Notes: generated by a model not told the origin, from the sequence alone. A DNA stretch of 12,382 nt from an uncultured Clostridium sp. (GCA_900556135.1 USNR01000035.1:1-12382); one strand, 5' to 3'; numbered from the stretch's first letter, positions 1 to 6,881 are shown. A program made the numbers and translations.

Positions 1-2
1 CA

Positions 3-41
3 TTGACTAATAAATATGAGACACATCATATTATTAGTCAA
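3..41. repeat. imperfect inverted repeat / long AT-rich hairpin
   Basis: The arms 3-19 and 26-41 are complementary apart from a single extra A in the left arm, leaving a 6-base loop (GACACA). No T-run follows on the plus strand; on the minus strand the window edge cuts off the view. It may be a terminator of a minus-strand or convergent gene outside the window, or simply an intergenic palindrome. The rest of bases 42-90 shows nothing I can name. Confidence 0.5.
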
Positions 42-92
42 AATGAGCGGACGTCAAAAGCAATACATTTTAAGCAAAATTCACACAAATTA

Positions 93-121
93 TTTAATCT
101 CCGCATATATTGTGTTATAAT
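93..121 (+). promoter_or_regulatory. probable sigma-A-type promoter of the HD gene
   Basis: A perfect TATAAT (116-121) lies 17 bases after a weak -35-like TTTAAT (93-98). Transcription would begin about 27 bases before the ATG at 156, and an AAAGGAG ribosome site lies just ahead of that ATG. The -35 matches the consensus at only three of six positions, so the call rests mainly on the -10 and its placement. Confidence 0.45.
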
Positions 122-155
122 AAAATTATAATTGATAAAAAAAGGAGCACAATAG

Positions 156-698
156 ATGATAAACTATAACATAAACACAAAAGACAATATTGAATTCGTA
201 AAAATAATATCAGAACTAATAAATAATCCAACAGTACAAAAGATGAAAAACTTCAGACAACACTACAACTCATCATGTTTTGAGCACTGCCTAGAAGTAT
301 CATACATATCATACATAATATGTAAAAAACTTGGACTTGACTACGTTTCAGCAGCAAGAGCAGGATTATTACACGACTTATTTCTATATGATTGGAGACA
401 CTCTAGAAAGAAATTACAATTAGAAGGTTGGCATGCTTTCATTCATCCCAAGATTGCTTTAAAAAATGCTGAACAATTATGCACACTAAACGAAAAAGAA
501 AAAGACATAATCGTAAAACACATGTGGCCAGTTACATTTTTAGATTTTCCTAAATACAAAGAAACATTTATTATAACACTTGTAGACAAATACAGTGCAT
601 TAAAATCCTCAAAAGACTACTACTCAAAAGCACTTACCAAAAATAAGATTTTTAGATACGCATATGTATTTTTAGCAATATGTATTTTCAGTATATAA
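156..698 (+). CDS. HD-domain metal-dependent phosphohydrolase
   Basis: A 180-residue protein with the residue pattern of the HD superfamily: H44 (FEHCLEVSYISY), the H73-D74 doublet (GLLHDLFLYDW), H97, H122 (KHMWP) and D144 (LVDKYSA). These would bind one or two metal ions and hydrolyse a phosphate ester, commonly of a nucleotide; the substrate cannot be read from the sequence. The C-terminus (about 163-180) is hydrophobic with aromatic residues (FRYAYVFLAICIF), so weak membrane attachment is possible. The start is supported by an AAAGGAG site seven bases upstream. It appears to be a single-gene unit: promoter just ahead, hairpin just behind, opposite-strand neighbours. Stand-alone small HD proteins like this are common in Clostridia and mostly uncharacterised. 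The family assignment is firm; the role is unknown. Confidence 0.85.
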   Translation: MINYNINTKDNIEFVKIISELINNPTVQKMKNFRQHYNSSCFEHCLEVSYISYIICKKLGLDYVSAARAGLLHDLFLYDWRHSRKKLQLEGWHAFIHPKIALKNAEQLCTLNEKEKDIIVKHMWPVTFLDFPKYKETFIITLVDKYSALKSSKDYYSKALTKNKIFRYAYVFLAICIFSI

Positions 699-711
699 AT
701 ATAATCAAAAC

Positions 712-767
712 ATAAGTCCCATAAATATAACATATATATTTATAGGACTTATTTATATGTCTTTTTT
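712..767. terminator. bidirectional hairpin terminator between convergent genes
   Basis: Two 17-base arms (712-728 and 736-752) pair around a 7-base loop with one imperfect position, which is C-A in the plus-strand RNA but a G-U wobble in the minus-strand RNA. On the plus strand a T-rich tract ending in six Ts (762-767) follows. It sits between the stop of the HD gene and the stop of the DUF4363 gene and probably serves both. Confidence 0.7.
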
Positions 768-776
768 GAATTATTA

Positions 777-1259
777 TTAGAATAAATTCACTATAGAAAA
801 TGTTCCTTTTTCTTCAAGATGCTCCAATATAAACACACATTTTTTTATCTCTGGAACAGCCTCTTCATAATTTTCTAAATTAATATATTCCTTTATTGTA
901 ACCATAGATGTAGAAATCTTTTCTAGCTCATCATGTTCAATATAATACGCAAGTTTTTTATTTGCCATATTCCAATCATCATTTATTTGTGATATTTTTT
1001 CCTTTGCTTTTTTTGAATTATCATCCGCTTCTGTATCACTTTTTCCCTCAGTTTCATTACCACTGTCTCCCTCAGAATTTCTACTCCCCGCTTCTTCTTC
1101 CTTCTTTTGTTTATCCATCTCATTCATTGCCAATGTAGCAACCTCCTCTAATCCGCTTCCAACATAATCTATTTCTTTATTAGTATATGCTGTAGTAACT
1201 CCATTTAAAATAAACATAATTACTAATATAACACTAACAATAGTAATCTCCTTTTGCAT
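777..1259 (-). CDS. DUF4363 family protein
   Basis: A 160-residue protein with one N-terminal hydrophobic segment (about 5-25, uncleaved anchor or signal) and the rest outside the membrane. Residues about 50-90 form a charged low-complexity stretch rich in Glu, Ser, Asp, Asn and Lys. The C-terminal part (about 90-150) is helical with the pattern of DUF4363: a W-x-x-x-x-x-K-L segment (DDWNMANKKLAYYIEH), then E-L and Y-x-x-A-x-x-E-I-K. DUF4363 proteins are typically about 120 residues, so the linker is an addition. It starts 24 bases after the DUF421 gene, with a GGAG site nine bases before the ATG, so the two form an operon. The DUF421-DUF4363 pairing recurs in Clostridia, which supports the call. 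Molecular role unknown. Confidence 0.75.
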   Translation of the reverse strand: MQKEITIVSVILVIMFILNGVTTAYTNKEIDYVGSGLEEVATLAMNEMDKQKKEEEAGSRNSEGDSGNETEGKSDTEADDNSKKAKEKISQINDDWNMANKKLAYYIEHDELEKISTSMVTIKEYINLENYEEAVPEIKKCVFILEHLEEKGTFSIVNLF

Positions 1260-1283
1260 AACAGCAATCTCCGTTCTAAAGTA

Positions 1284-1964
1284 TTATTTTCTTTTGATTT
1301 CCTTCTTTTGGCAAAAGATACTTCCCTTTCCATTTATAGTAACAATCAAAGCTTCCTCTGGCATAATCTGAAACTTTTGAGTCTGTTTCTTAAGCCAATC
1401 ATAATCTTTATCAATTTTTTGTAAATTATCATATAAAATCTTTCCATCAATTACCAAATCATAACTTATACCTTCATAATCTGGCATAATATCAAAATCT
1501 TCTGGTGTTGTAGTACGTTTGTTTGGCTTTTGAATTACAGATATATCTCCGCTAGTTTCTAAAATTGCATACTCAACATCTCCAATATCCATAACATTAT
1601 TACTTCTTAATTTTTCTTCTAACTCATTTAATGTAAATCTTTCCTTACGTAATTTCTTCTCTTCTATTCTGCCTCTGTAAATAAGGATAGCAGGCTTTCC
1701 ACACACAAGCTCCCTAAGCTTTGTACTTTTTAAATTCAAAAACGAAATTAGCAAATGCATTAAAAGTAACCCTAAGATAGGGATTATACCATTAATTAAA
1801 GGTATTCCTATATCTGTCATTGGTATAGAAGCTAGCTCTGAAATCATAATAGAAATAGCAAGCTCAAATGGCTGTAGTTGTCCTATCTCTCTTTTTCCCA
1901 TTAATCGCATTATAACAAGCACTACTAAATACAATATTATAGATCTTATAAAAGTAATTATCAT
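1284..1964 (-). CDS. DUF421 (YetF-like) membrane protein
   Basis: A 226-residue protein of the DUF421/YetF family. Three hydrophobic segments lie at about 3-20, 33-52 and 55-77, and the family signature GKREIGQLQPFELAISI follows the first. A cytoplasmic alpha/beta domain follows, with GKPAILIYRGRI and then ERFTLNELEEKLRSNNV and VEYAILETSGDISV, the typical YetF domain. The C-terminal 70 residues (to KEIKRK) resemble the extended tail of clostridial members. The start has an AAGGAT site six bases upstream. It is first in an operon with the DUF4363 gene. Members of this family occur in spore formers, but no biochemical activity is assigned. I found no convincing promoter in the 151-base gap shared with the divergent holin-like gene, although that gap is very AT-rich. 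Confidence 0.88.
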   Translation of the reverse strand: MIITFIRSIILYLVVLVIMRLMGKREIGQLQPFELAISIMISELASIPMTDIGIPLINGIIPILGLLLMHLLISFLNLKSTKLRELVCGKPAILIYRGRIEEKKLRKERFTLNELEEKLRSNNVMDIGDVEYAILETSGDISVIQKPNKRTTTPEDFDIMPDYEGISYDLVIDGKILYDNLQKIDKDYDWLKKQTQKFQIMPEEALIVTINGKGSIFCQKKEIKRK

Positions 1965-2102
1965 ATCAATCCTTATCCATTCATTTTAAATTAAAACATT
2001 ATTTTTTTATATCTTTTCATGTATATTTTAACCATCAATGTATTTTTTATTCAATATGTATAAATATTGTTTTTTTGCAAATAATATTTTTATAAATTTA
2101 AT

Positions 2103-2109
2103 AAGGAGG
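2103..2109 (+). promoter_or_regulatory. strong ribosome binding site that decides the start of the holin-like gene
   Basis: AAGGAGG ends six bases before the ATG at 2116. The open frame runs upstream to an ATG at 2038, but no such site precedes that codon, and the extra 26 residues are AT-biased (many Phe, Asn, Ile) and unlike the family. The start at 2116 is therefore preferred. Confidence 0.85.
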
Positions 2110-2115
2110 TTTATT

Positions 2116-2493
2116 ATGGACAATAATAGTATAGAAACACATAGCAGTAACAGCACAAGTACTTTTGGTCAAATAGTTTGGCGTTTAGTAACTTCTGCAG
2201 TAATACTTGCAATAACAGCTTTCTTCACACCTGGTTTTACAATAAGTAATGTATGGGCTTTAGTTCTTGCTGCAGTTGTTTTAACTATAATCGACTATTT
2301 AATTGTTACATTTACTGGTTTACATGTAAGTGCTTTTGGAAAAGGTTTTGTAGGCTTTGTATTAGCTGCAGTGGTATTATATGTAACGCAATACTTTGTC
2401 GCTGGATATGCCATTTCATGGTTAGCTGCTATAATTGGAGCTCTTATATATGGCGTTGTAGATTACTTTATTCCAGGAAATAGTAATGTATAA
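2116..2493 (+). CDS. four-helix membrane protein of the phage_holin_4_2 / YvlD type
   Basis: A 125-residue protein with a short polar N-terminus rich in Ser, Asn and Thr (1-16) and then four hydrophobic segments: about 20-36, 43-63, 73-93 and 96-115. Motifs typical of the family are the W-R-L-V start of helix 1, FFTPGFTI after it, IIDYLI at the end of helix 2, and GALIYGVVDYFIPG at the C-terminus. The third and fourth segments echo the first two, as in an internal duplication. Although the Pfam name comes from phage holins, most members are chromosomal (B. subtilis YvlD is an example) and there are no phage genes here, so a lysis role is unlikely. It is a single gene, divergent from the DUF421 operon and followed by its own terminator. 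Function unknown; YvlD-type genes are often linked with envelope stress. Confidence 0.8.
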   Translation: MDNNSIETHSSNSTSTFGQIVWRLVTSAVILAITAFFTPGFTISNVWALVLAAVVLTIIDYLIVTFTGLHVSAFGKGFVGFVLAAVVLYVTQYFVAGYAISWLAAIIGALIYGVVDYFIPGNSNV

Positions 2494-2516
2494 CTTTCCT
2501 TTTAATTTATAGTTGT

Positions 2517-2568
2517 ATACTATAATCTTTATAAATAAGATTATATGTATTAAATTTGTTTTTTCTTT
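2517..2568 (+). terminator. terminator of the holin-like gene
   Basis: The arms 2517-2529 and 2537-2550 pair around a 7-base loop with one bulged base in the right arm. A T-rich tract (2551-2568, including six Ts in a row) follows on the plus strand. It lies 24 bases after the stop codon. Confidence 0.65.
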
Positions 2569-2578
2569 AGATAAAAAC

Positions 2579-2626
2579 AAAAATGTTGTATAAGAAAGTA
2601 TCTAAATTTTCCTATACAACATTTTT
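2579..2626. terminator. bidirectional terminator between the holin-like gene and glmU
   Basis: A perfect 14-base-pair stem joins 2579-2592 and 2613-2626, with the A-rich outer left end and T-rich outer right end of a two-way intrinsic terminator. Inside, GAAA (2594-2597) can pair with TTTC (2608-2611) across a single mismatch, leaving a 10-base apical loop. It lies 19 bases past the glmU stop codon on the minus strand and probably ends that operon. Confidence 0.8.
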
Positions 2627-2644
2627 ATATTATGTTTTATATTA

Positions 2645-3901
2645 TTATTTTTTATTCCAATCCTTTTTAACAATTTGTCTTTCTCTTGCAATTGCTAAAC
2701 TATCTGTAGGAACATCATCAGTAATTGTAGAACCAGCAGCTACTAATACATTATCACCTATAGTAACAGGAGCTACTAAGTTAACATTTGAACCTATAAA
2801 CGAATTATCTCCTATTATAGTTTTGTGTTTGTTAACGCCATCATAATTACATGTTATTGTTCCACATCCTATATTTATCTTCTTACCTAATTCGCAATCT
2901 CCCATATATGATAAATGTGGTACCTTTGTTCCTTCACCAATTATTGCTTTTTTTATTTCAACAAAGCTTCCAACTTTTACTTTATTAGCTAATTTACAGT
3001 TTTCTCTTATATAAGCATTTGGACCAATATCACAATTTTCTCCAATTACAACTCCAGATTTTATTGTAGTATTTGGCCTTATTATTGTATCCATTCCAAT
3101 CTTTACATTATCATATATATATGTGCTATTTAAATCTTCTATTGTAACACCATTTTCCATATGCATTGTATTTATTCTGATTCTTAATATTCTATTTAAT
3201 ATTTCTAATTGTAATTTATTATTTGCTGGTAATGTTTCTGTGTTGTCTTCTAATAAAACCGCTCCAATTTTCAAATCCAAAGCTCTCATCATTCCTATAA
3301 CATCTGTTAAAAAATAAAGACCTGTTTTATTTTTTTGAAGTTTTTTGATTATATCTAAAATTGTAGAAACATCAAAAATATATACACCTGCATTAATTTC
3401 TAAAATATCTTTTTGAGATTCTTCTAATCCTTCTTCTTCAACTATTTTTAATATAGTATTTCCATCTCTTATAATTCTTCCATAGCCTTCTGGCTTCTCT
3501 GTTAATGCTGTTAATATTGTAGCTGTGTTATCTTCTTTTTCAGCTTTCTTTATTAATTTTTTTATGGTCTCTGGTTTAACTAATGGAACATTTCCGTTTA
3601 TAATAAAAACTTTTCCATCTTTTTGTTCTAAATATTTTGCAGATTGCATTATAGCATGACCACTGCCTAAACATTGTTCTTGATATATGTATGATACTTC
3701 TTCTTTTAATATTTCTTGAATTTCATCTTTTGTCTCAGGTCCAACAACAACAGCAACATCTTCTATTCCTGCTTTTTTAACAGATTCTACAACTCGTTTT
3801 ATTACCTCTTTACCATATATTACTTGAGCAAACTGTGTTTTGTGAGATTTCATCCTTTTGTCATTTTTTCCTGCCATTATCAATGCTGATATTTTTTCCA
3901 T
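2645..3901 (-). CDS. glmU: GlmU with intact acetyltransferase half and degenerate uridylyltransferase half
   Basis: A 418-residue protein (usual length about 450-460) with GlmU architecture. Residues 1-225 are the nucleotidyltransferase fold: CLGSGHA at 77-83, GYGRI at 139-143, EINAG at 168-172, YFLTD at 196-200. Residues 250-410 are a hexapeptide-repeat left-handed beta-helix. The acetyltransferase residues align with a constant offset of 34 to E. coli R333, K351, H363, Y366, N377 and K392 (here R299, K317, H329, Y332, N343, K358), so making GlcNAc-1-P from GlcN-1-P and acetyl-CoA should be intact. The uridylyltransferase site is damaged. GKGTRM is GKNDKRM (11-17), the Pro-Lys pair is Thr22-Gln23, and GDVPL is GNVPL, with Asn104 replacing the Mg-binding Asp. 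UDP-GlcNAc formation is therefore doubtful. It lies 52 bases behind a UAP-type pyrophosphorylase gene that could supply that step. The start at 3901 is set by a GGAGG site. Identity is firm; loss of the first activity is inferred. Confidence 0.9.
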   Translation of the reverse strand: MEKISALIMAGKNDKRMKSHKTQFAQVIYGKEVIKRVVESVKKAGIEDVAVVVGPETKDEIQEILKEEVSYIYQEQCLGSGHAIMQSAKYLEQKDGKVFIINGNVPLVKPETIKKLIKKAEKEDNTATILTALTEKPEGYGRIIRDGNTILKIVEEEGLEESQKDILEINAGVYIFDVSTILDIIKKLQKNKTGLYFLTDVIGMMRALDLKIGAVLLEDNTETLPANNKLQLEILNRILRIRINTMHMENGVTIEDLNSTYIYDNVKIGMDTIIRPNTTIKSGVVIGENCDIGPNAYIRENCKLANKVKVGSFVEIKKAIIGEGTKVPHLSYMGDCELGKKINIGCGTITCNYDGVNKHKTIIGDNSFIGSNVNLVAPVTIGDNVLVAAGSTITDDVPTDSLAIARERQIVKKDWNKK

Positions 3902-3909
3902 ATTACATA

Positions 3910-3914
3910 CCTCC
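3910..3914 (-). promoter_or_regulatory. ribosome binding site deciding the glmU start
   Basis: GGAGG stands eight bases before the ATG at 3901. The in-frame ATG at 3916 overlaps this site (ATGGAGG), so it cannot use it and has no other site of its own. Translation should begin at 3901, five residues later than the longest frame. Confidence 0.8.
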
Positions 3915-3953
3915 ATTTTATAATATTATTCAGCTTTAACAAGTTTATTAATA

Positions 3954-5195
3954 TTATTTATTATAATTATTATATAATTCTATAGCAGTTTGAGGGCTAT
4001 CATTTCCTTCTTTATTTTTTACAGGAGCAAAGTCCTCTTCCCTCTTTCCTCTTAATATTGTTATATCATTAAAATAATTGAATGCATCAAATATAAAAGC
4101 TTCAAATTTATATGCATTTGGTTGTGATGCTTCTATCAGTTCACCATTTTCATCTATGTAATCTGCCTTTTTATGAGCAACATGATATTCCAATTTTTCT
4201 TCTGCAATCTTCTTTATGGCATCTATTGCAAATAAATTACACATTATATGTGCTTCTCCATATAATAATTCCCCATTCTCATCTCTTTCTTCTGATAACT
4301 CTTTTGGAAGTTCACTATACTCTATTACACCTGGAACTCCATTGCATTTGCAAAATACTCCAACTCTTTCTGTTGGATCTTTTTTAGAAATCGATTTTGA
4401 CGCTATTTGATTTCCATCATGTATTGTTAATCCTAATAAAATCGGATCAACCATATTTAAAAGAGCATTATCAACAGAGCCAATAAAAACCCATTTTATG
4501 CCTCTATTTTCCATGTCTTGTAATACTCCATCAATTTTCATTGCTTTGTATATGCTTCCGTTTCCATCTGAAGCTAGCTTTATAGAATAATTTTTATCTA
4601 ATAATAAATCTCCATCTTCTGATATAAGAGGTAAATTACCTTGCTTAAAGAACATTATATCATCCTTATTATATCCAAAGTAATTATGCTCTTTAAAGAA
4701 AGCTTCTGTTTCGTCATTATTCTCTGTACTTGTCATTATGTACCATGGTAATGAAATGTTGTATTTTGCATTAGCTTTTATCAAATTCTCTGCAAATATT
4801 TGAAATAAATACTTAGCCTCTGGTTTCACATCTAGCTTAAAAGTACCCTTAGGTCCTTTATGTCCAAGTCTAGTTCCTTGACCACCAGCCATAGTAACAA
4901 CTGCATATTGATTATTTTTTATTATATTCTCTCCTAATTTTGTGTATTCATCTTTGGCAACATTAGATAATTTATTTTTATCAATATATTTTAAATGTTC
5001 CAACTTTTTCTCTAAAATTTCTGGTTTATGTTTTGTAGTTTCATATAATTTATTCATTTGATTAAAATTTATAGAAAGTATTTGCTTTGCTAAATCTGCC
5101 TTTTTATCCTCATCCAATGATTCAAAAATTCTTAGCAGACGCATTTGTTTATTTTCTTGTAATAACTTAACTGCCTCTTCATATTTATTATCCAT
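3954..5195 (-). CDS. UAP1/AGX-type UDP-N-acetylhexosamine pyrophosphorylase (UDPGP family)
   Basis: A 413-residue protein of the UDPGP type 1 family, closest in motifs to eukaryotic UDP-GlcNAc pyrophosphorylase. After a helical N-terminal region (1-95) come the nucleotide loop MAGGQGTRLG (102-111) with PKG (115-117), ASDGNGSIY (208-216, the sugar-site DGNGG-Y motif), VDN (241-243), EYSEL (292-296), MCN (318-320), YKFEAFIFDAF (362-372), and REEDFAPVKN (385-394) ahead of SPQTA. These match UAP in order and spacing. Predicted reaction: GlcNAc-1-P (or another hexose-1-P) + UTP to the UDP-sugar + PPi, in the cytoplasm. UDP-glucose or UDP-GalNAc as product cannot be excluded. The first 16 residues of the longest frame are dropped because AGGAGG sits six bases before the ATG at 5195. 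It is first in a likely operon with glmU, whose own uridylyltransferase site is degenerate. Confidence 0.85.
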   Translation of the reverse strand: MDNKYEEAVKLLQENKQMRLLRIFESLDEDKKADLAKQILSINFNQMNKLYETTKHKPEILEKKLEHLKYIDKNKLSNVAKDEYTKLGENIIKNNQYAVVTMAGGQGTRLGHKGPKGTFKLDVKPEAKYLFQIFAENLIKANAKYNISLPWYIMTSTENNDETEAFFKEHNYFGYNKDDIMFFKQGNLPLISEDGDLLLDKNYSIKLASDGNGSIYKAMKIDGVLQDMENRGIKWVFIGSVDNALLNMVDPILLGLTIHDGNQIASKSISKKDPTERVGVFCKCNGVPGVIEYSELPKELSEERDENGELLYGEAHIMCNLFAIDAIKKIAEEKLEYHVAHKKADYIDENGELIEASQPNAYKFEAFIFDAFNYFNDITILRGKREEDFAPVKNKEGNDSPQTAIELYNNYNK

Positions 5196-5201
5196 ATAGT
5201 G

Positions 5202-5207
5202 CCTCCT
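5202..5207 (-). promoter_or_regulatory. ribosome binding site deciding the start of the UAP-type gene
   Basis: AGGAGG stands six bases ahead of the ATG at 5195. The upstream ATG at 5243 lacks such a site, and its 16 extra residues (Lys, Tyr, Ile-rich) look like translated leader. Confidence 0.85.
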
Positions 5208-5268
5208 AATTTTATTATATATTGTATAATATTTAATTTTCACTTTTATGTGTATATATTATCACAAT

Positions 5269-5298
5269 GTTATAATATACGCAAGCAAATTTTAACAA
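5269..5298 (-). promoter_or_regulatory. candidate sigma-A-type promoter for the UAP-glmU operon
   Basis: On the minus strand TTGTTA (5298-5293) and TATAAC (5274-5269) are separated by 18 bases, matching the consensus at four and five of six positions. Start of transcription near 5262 would give a leader of about 66 bases. An alternative is TTGCTT (5288-5283) with an extended TGT-GATAAT, but its spacer is 19. Confidence 0.4.
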
Positions 5299-5324
5299 CA
5301 TGTAAATCAGCTTTTTCCCATTTA

Positions 5325-5353
5325 GGCAAAATAATGAGCGATTAAAATCGCCC
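5325..5353 (-). terminator. weak intrinsic terminator after spoIVA
   Basis: On the minus strand a 7-base-pair stem (5353-5347 with 5342-5336, one G-U) closes a four-base TTTA loop, followed by ATTATTTTGCC. It lies about 50 bases past the spoIVA stop. The T-tract is interrupted and the stem short, so some readthrough into the downstream UAP-glmU operon on the same strand is possible. Confidence 0.5.
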
Positions 5354-5402
5354 ACTACATAAACTTTATATGCTATACTTAACTAAAAGATTAATATCTC
5401 AC

Positions 5403-6881
5403 CTATAAAATTATACAAATTAATCCTCCGCTTCCTTCGTTTACAATTCTCTCCAATGTTTCCTGTAACTTCTCTTGTGCATCTTCCGGCATATGAGAAA
5501 GCTTATTCTGTAACCCTTCATTCACAAGCTCATGTAAGCTCTTTCCAAATATATTAGACTCCCATATCTTCTTTGGTTCATTTTCAAACTCAGAAAGTAA
5601 ATACTCAACTAATTCTTCAGATTGTTTCTCACTACCAACTATTGGTGAAACCTCTGTTTCTATATCAGCTCTTATCATGTGTATAGATGGAGCCCTTGCT
5701 TTCAGTTTTACTCCATAGCGAGAACCCTGTTTTACCATCTCTGGTTCATCAAGTATTAATTCATCTATGCTAGGACTTACAATACCATATCCTTTTGTTT
5801 TCACCTCCTGCAAAGCATATGATACTTTATCGTAAGACTTTTTAACATTTGCAAAAGATATCATTGTTGAGAACAATTCTCCCTCATTCGAAATTTCAAC
5901 ACCAGAAATCTCTGTAAGAACTTTATAAAATAAATCATCTAATAGATTTATTGTTATATTAATACTCCCCGTACCTAATTGAATGGCATTTATAACAGTA
6001 GTATCTATAACGTCAGTCTTTTGTAACTTAGTAATGCCATTATCTATCTGCTTTAATATTCTTACATTTTTAAAAGCCTCTTTTATTTCATCATATAATT
6101 CTTCCTTTAACCAATGATCTTCTGGCAAACCATCAACCCATCTTGGAAAATTTATATTTGTATGTTCAATTGGGAACTCGTATAGAACTTTTCCAAAAAT
6201 TTCATCTATATGATTAATATCTAAGTTTTCGCAATCTGTTGGTATAACCAAAGTATCATATTTATCTTGCAATTTTTCCGCCAAACTCCTAGTATACTCT
6301 GATGTTGGATTATTTGAATTTAATACTATTACAAAAGGCTTATTAAGCTCTTTTAATTCTTTTACAACTCTTTCTTCTGCATTTATATAATCTTCTCTTG
6401 GAATATCTGTTATACTTCCATCTGTTGTAACCAAAATACCTATTGTAGAATGCTCCTGAATTACTTTTTTAGTTCCAATCTCTGCTGCTTGCTCAAAAGG
6501 AATTTCATCATCAGACCATGGCGTTTTTACCATTCTAGGTATATCATCTTCTAAATATCCTATTGCATTATTTACTAAATAACCTACACAATCTACCAAT
6601 CTCACATTAAGTTTGATGTTCTCACCTACCGTAATTCCAACTGCTTCATTTGGAACAAATTTTGGTTCAGTTGTCATTATAGTTCTTCCGCCCGCACTTT
6701 GTGGTAATTCATCTCTTGCTCTTTCTTTTTTATATTCATTATCTATGTTCGGAATAACTAATAAATCCATAAATCTTTTTATGAATGTAGATTTACCCGT
6801 TCTAACAGGACCTACAACGCCCACATAAATGTCTCCATCTGTTCTTTTGGCTATATCTTGATATAAAAGATTATCCTCCAT
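5403..6881 (-). CDS. spoIVA: stage IV sporulation protein A, coat morphogenetic ATPase
   Basis: A 492-residue protein, the same length as B. subtilis SpoIVA and similar along its whole length. SpoIVA polymerises with ATP hydrolysis on the mother-cell face of the forespore outer membrane, where it forms the basement layer of the coat and helps start cortex synthesis. The N-terminal ATPase domain has Walker A GPVRTGKST (24-32), the strongly conserved DELPQSAGGRTIMTTEP (57-73), Walker B-like RLVDCVGY (94-101) and KVIQEHSTIG followed by TTDGS. The middle and C-terminal domains end in EGSGGLICIIL, the membrane-targeting tail. The start has a GGGAGGG site upstream. The gene stands alone, divergent from a germinant-receptor operon. 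In B. subtilis spoIVA is transcribed by sigma-E; I looked for a sigma-E promoter upstream and found only poorly spaced matches. Identification is firm. Confidence 0.98.
   Translation of the reverse strand: MEDNLLYQDIAKRTDGDIYVGVVGPVRTGKSTFIKRFMDLLVIPNIDNEYKKERARDELPQSAGGRTIMTTEPKFVPNEAVGITVGENIKLNVRLVDCVGYLVNNAIGYLEDDIPRMVKTPWSDDEIPFEQAAEIGTKKVIQEHSTIGILVTTDGSITDIPREDYINAEERVVKELKELNKPFVIVLNSNNPTSEYTRSLAEKLQDKYDTLVIPTDCENLDINHIDEIFGKVLYEFPIEHTNINFPRWVDGLPEDHWLKEELYDEIKEAFKNVRILKQIDNGITKLQKTDVIDTTVINAIQLGTGSINITINLLDDLFYKVLTEISGVEISNEGELFSTMISFANVKKSYDKVSYALQEVKTKGYGIVSPSIDELILDEPEMVKQGSRYGVKLKARAPSIHMIRADIETEVSPIVGSEKQSEELVEYLLSEFENEPKKIWESNIFGKSLHELVNEGLQNKLSHMPEDAQEKLQETLERIVNEGSGGLICIIL

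Noticed and set aside
156..698. Truncation of the HD protein, suggested by the abrupt hydrophobic end
   Set aside because: All five metal-site residues are present, and a terminator follows the stop within 14 bases, so the gene looks complete.
2038..2115. Upstream ATG extending the holin-like protein by 26 residues
   Set aside because: It has no ribosome site, and its composition is that of translated AT-rich leader. AAGGAGG directly before the ATG at 2116 marks the real start.
2116..2493. Prophage remnant suggested by the holin family name
   Set aside because: There are no endolysin, structural, integrase or attachment-site signals nearby, and the family is mostly chromosomal.
2583..2846. 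Plus-strand open frame over the end of glmU, and similar frames opposite glmU, the UAP-type gene, spoIVA, ftsH and the ger genes
   Set aside because: These are antisense or out-of-frame shadows of well-identified genes, without ribosome sites or recognisable domains.
3897..3920. Start-stop ATGTAA between the ribosome site and the glmU start, as a possible translational control element
   Set aside because: That ATG begins one base after the GGAGG site, too close for initiation, so it is most likely accidental.
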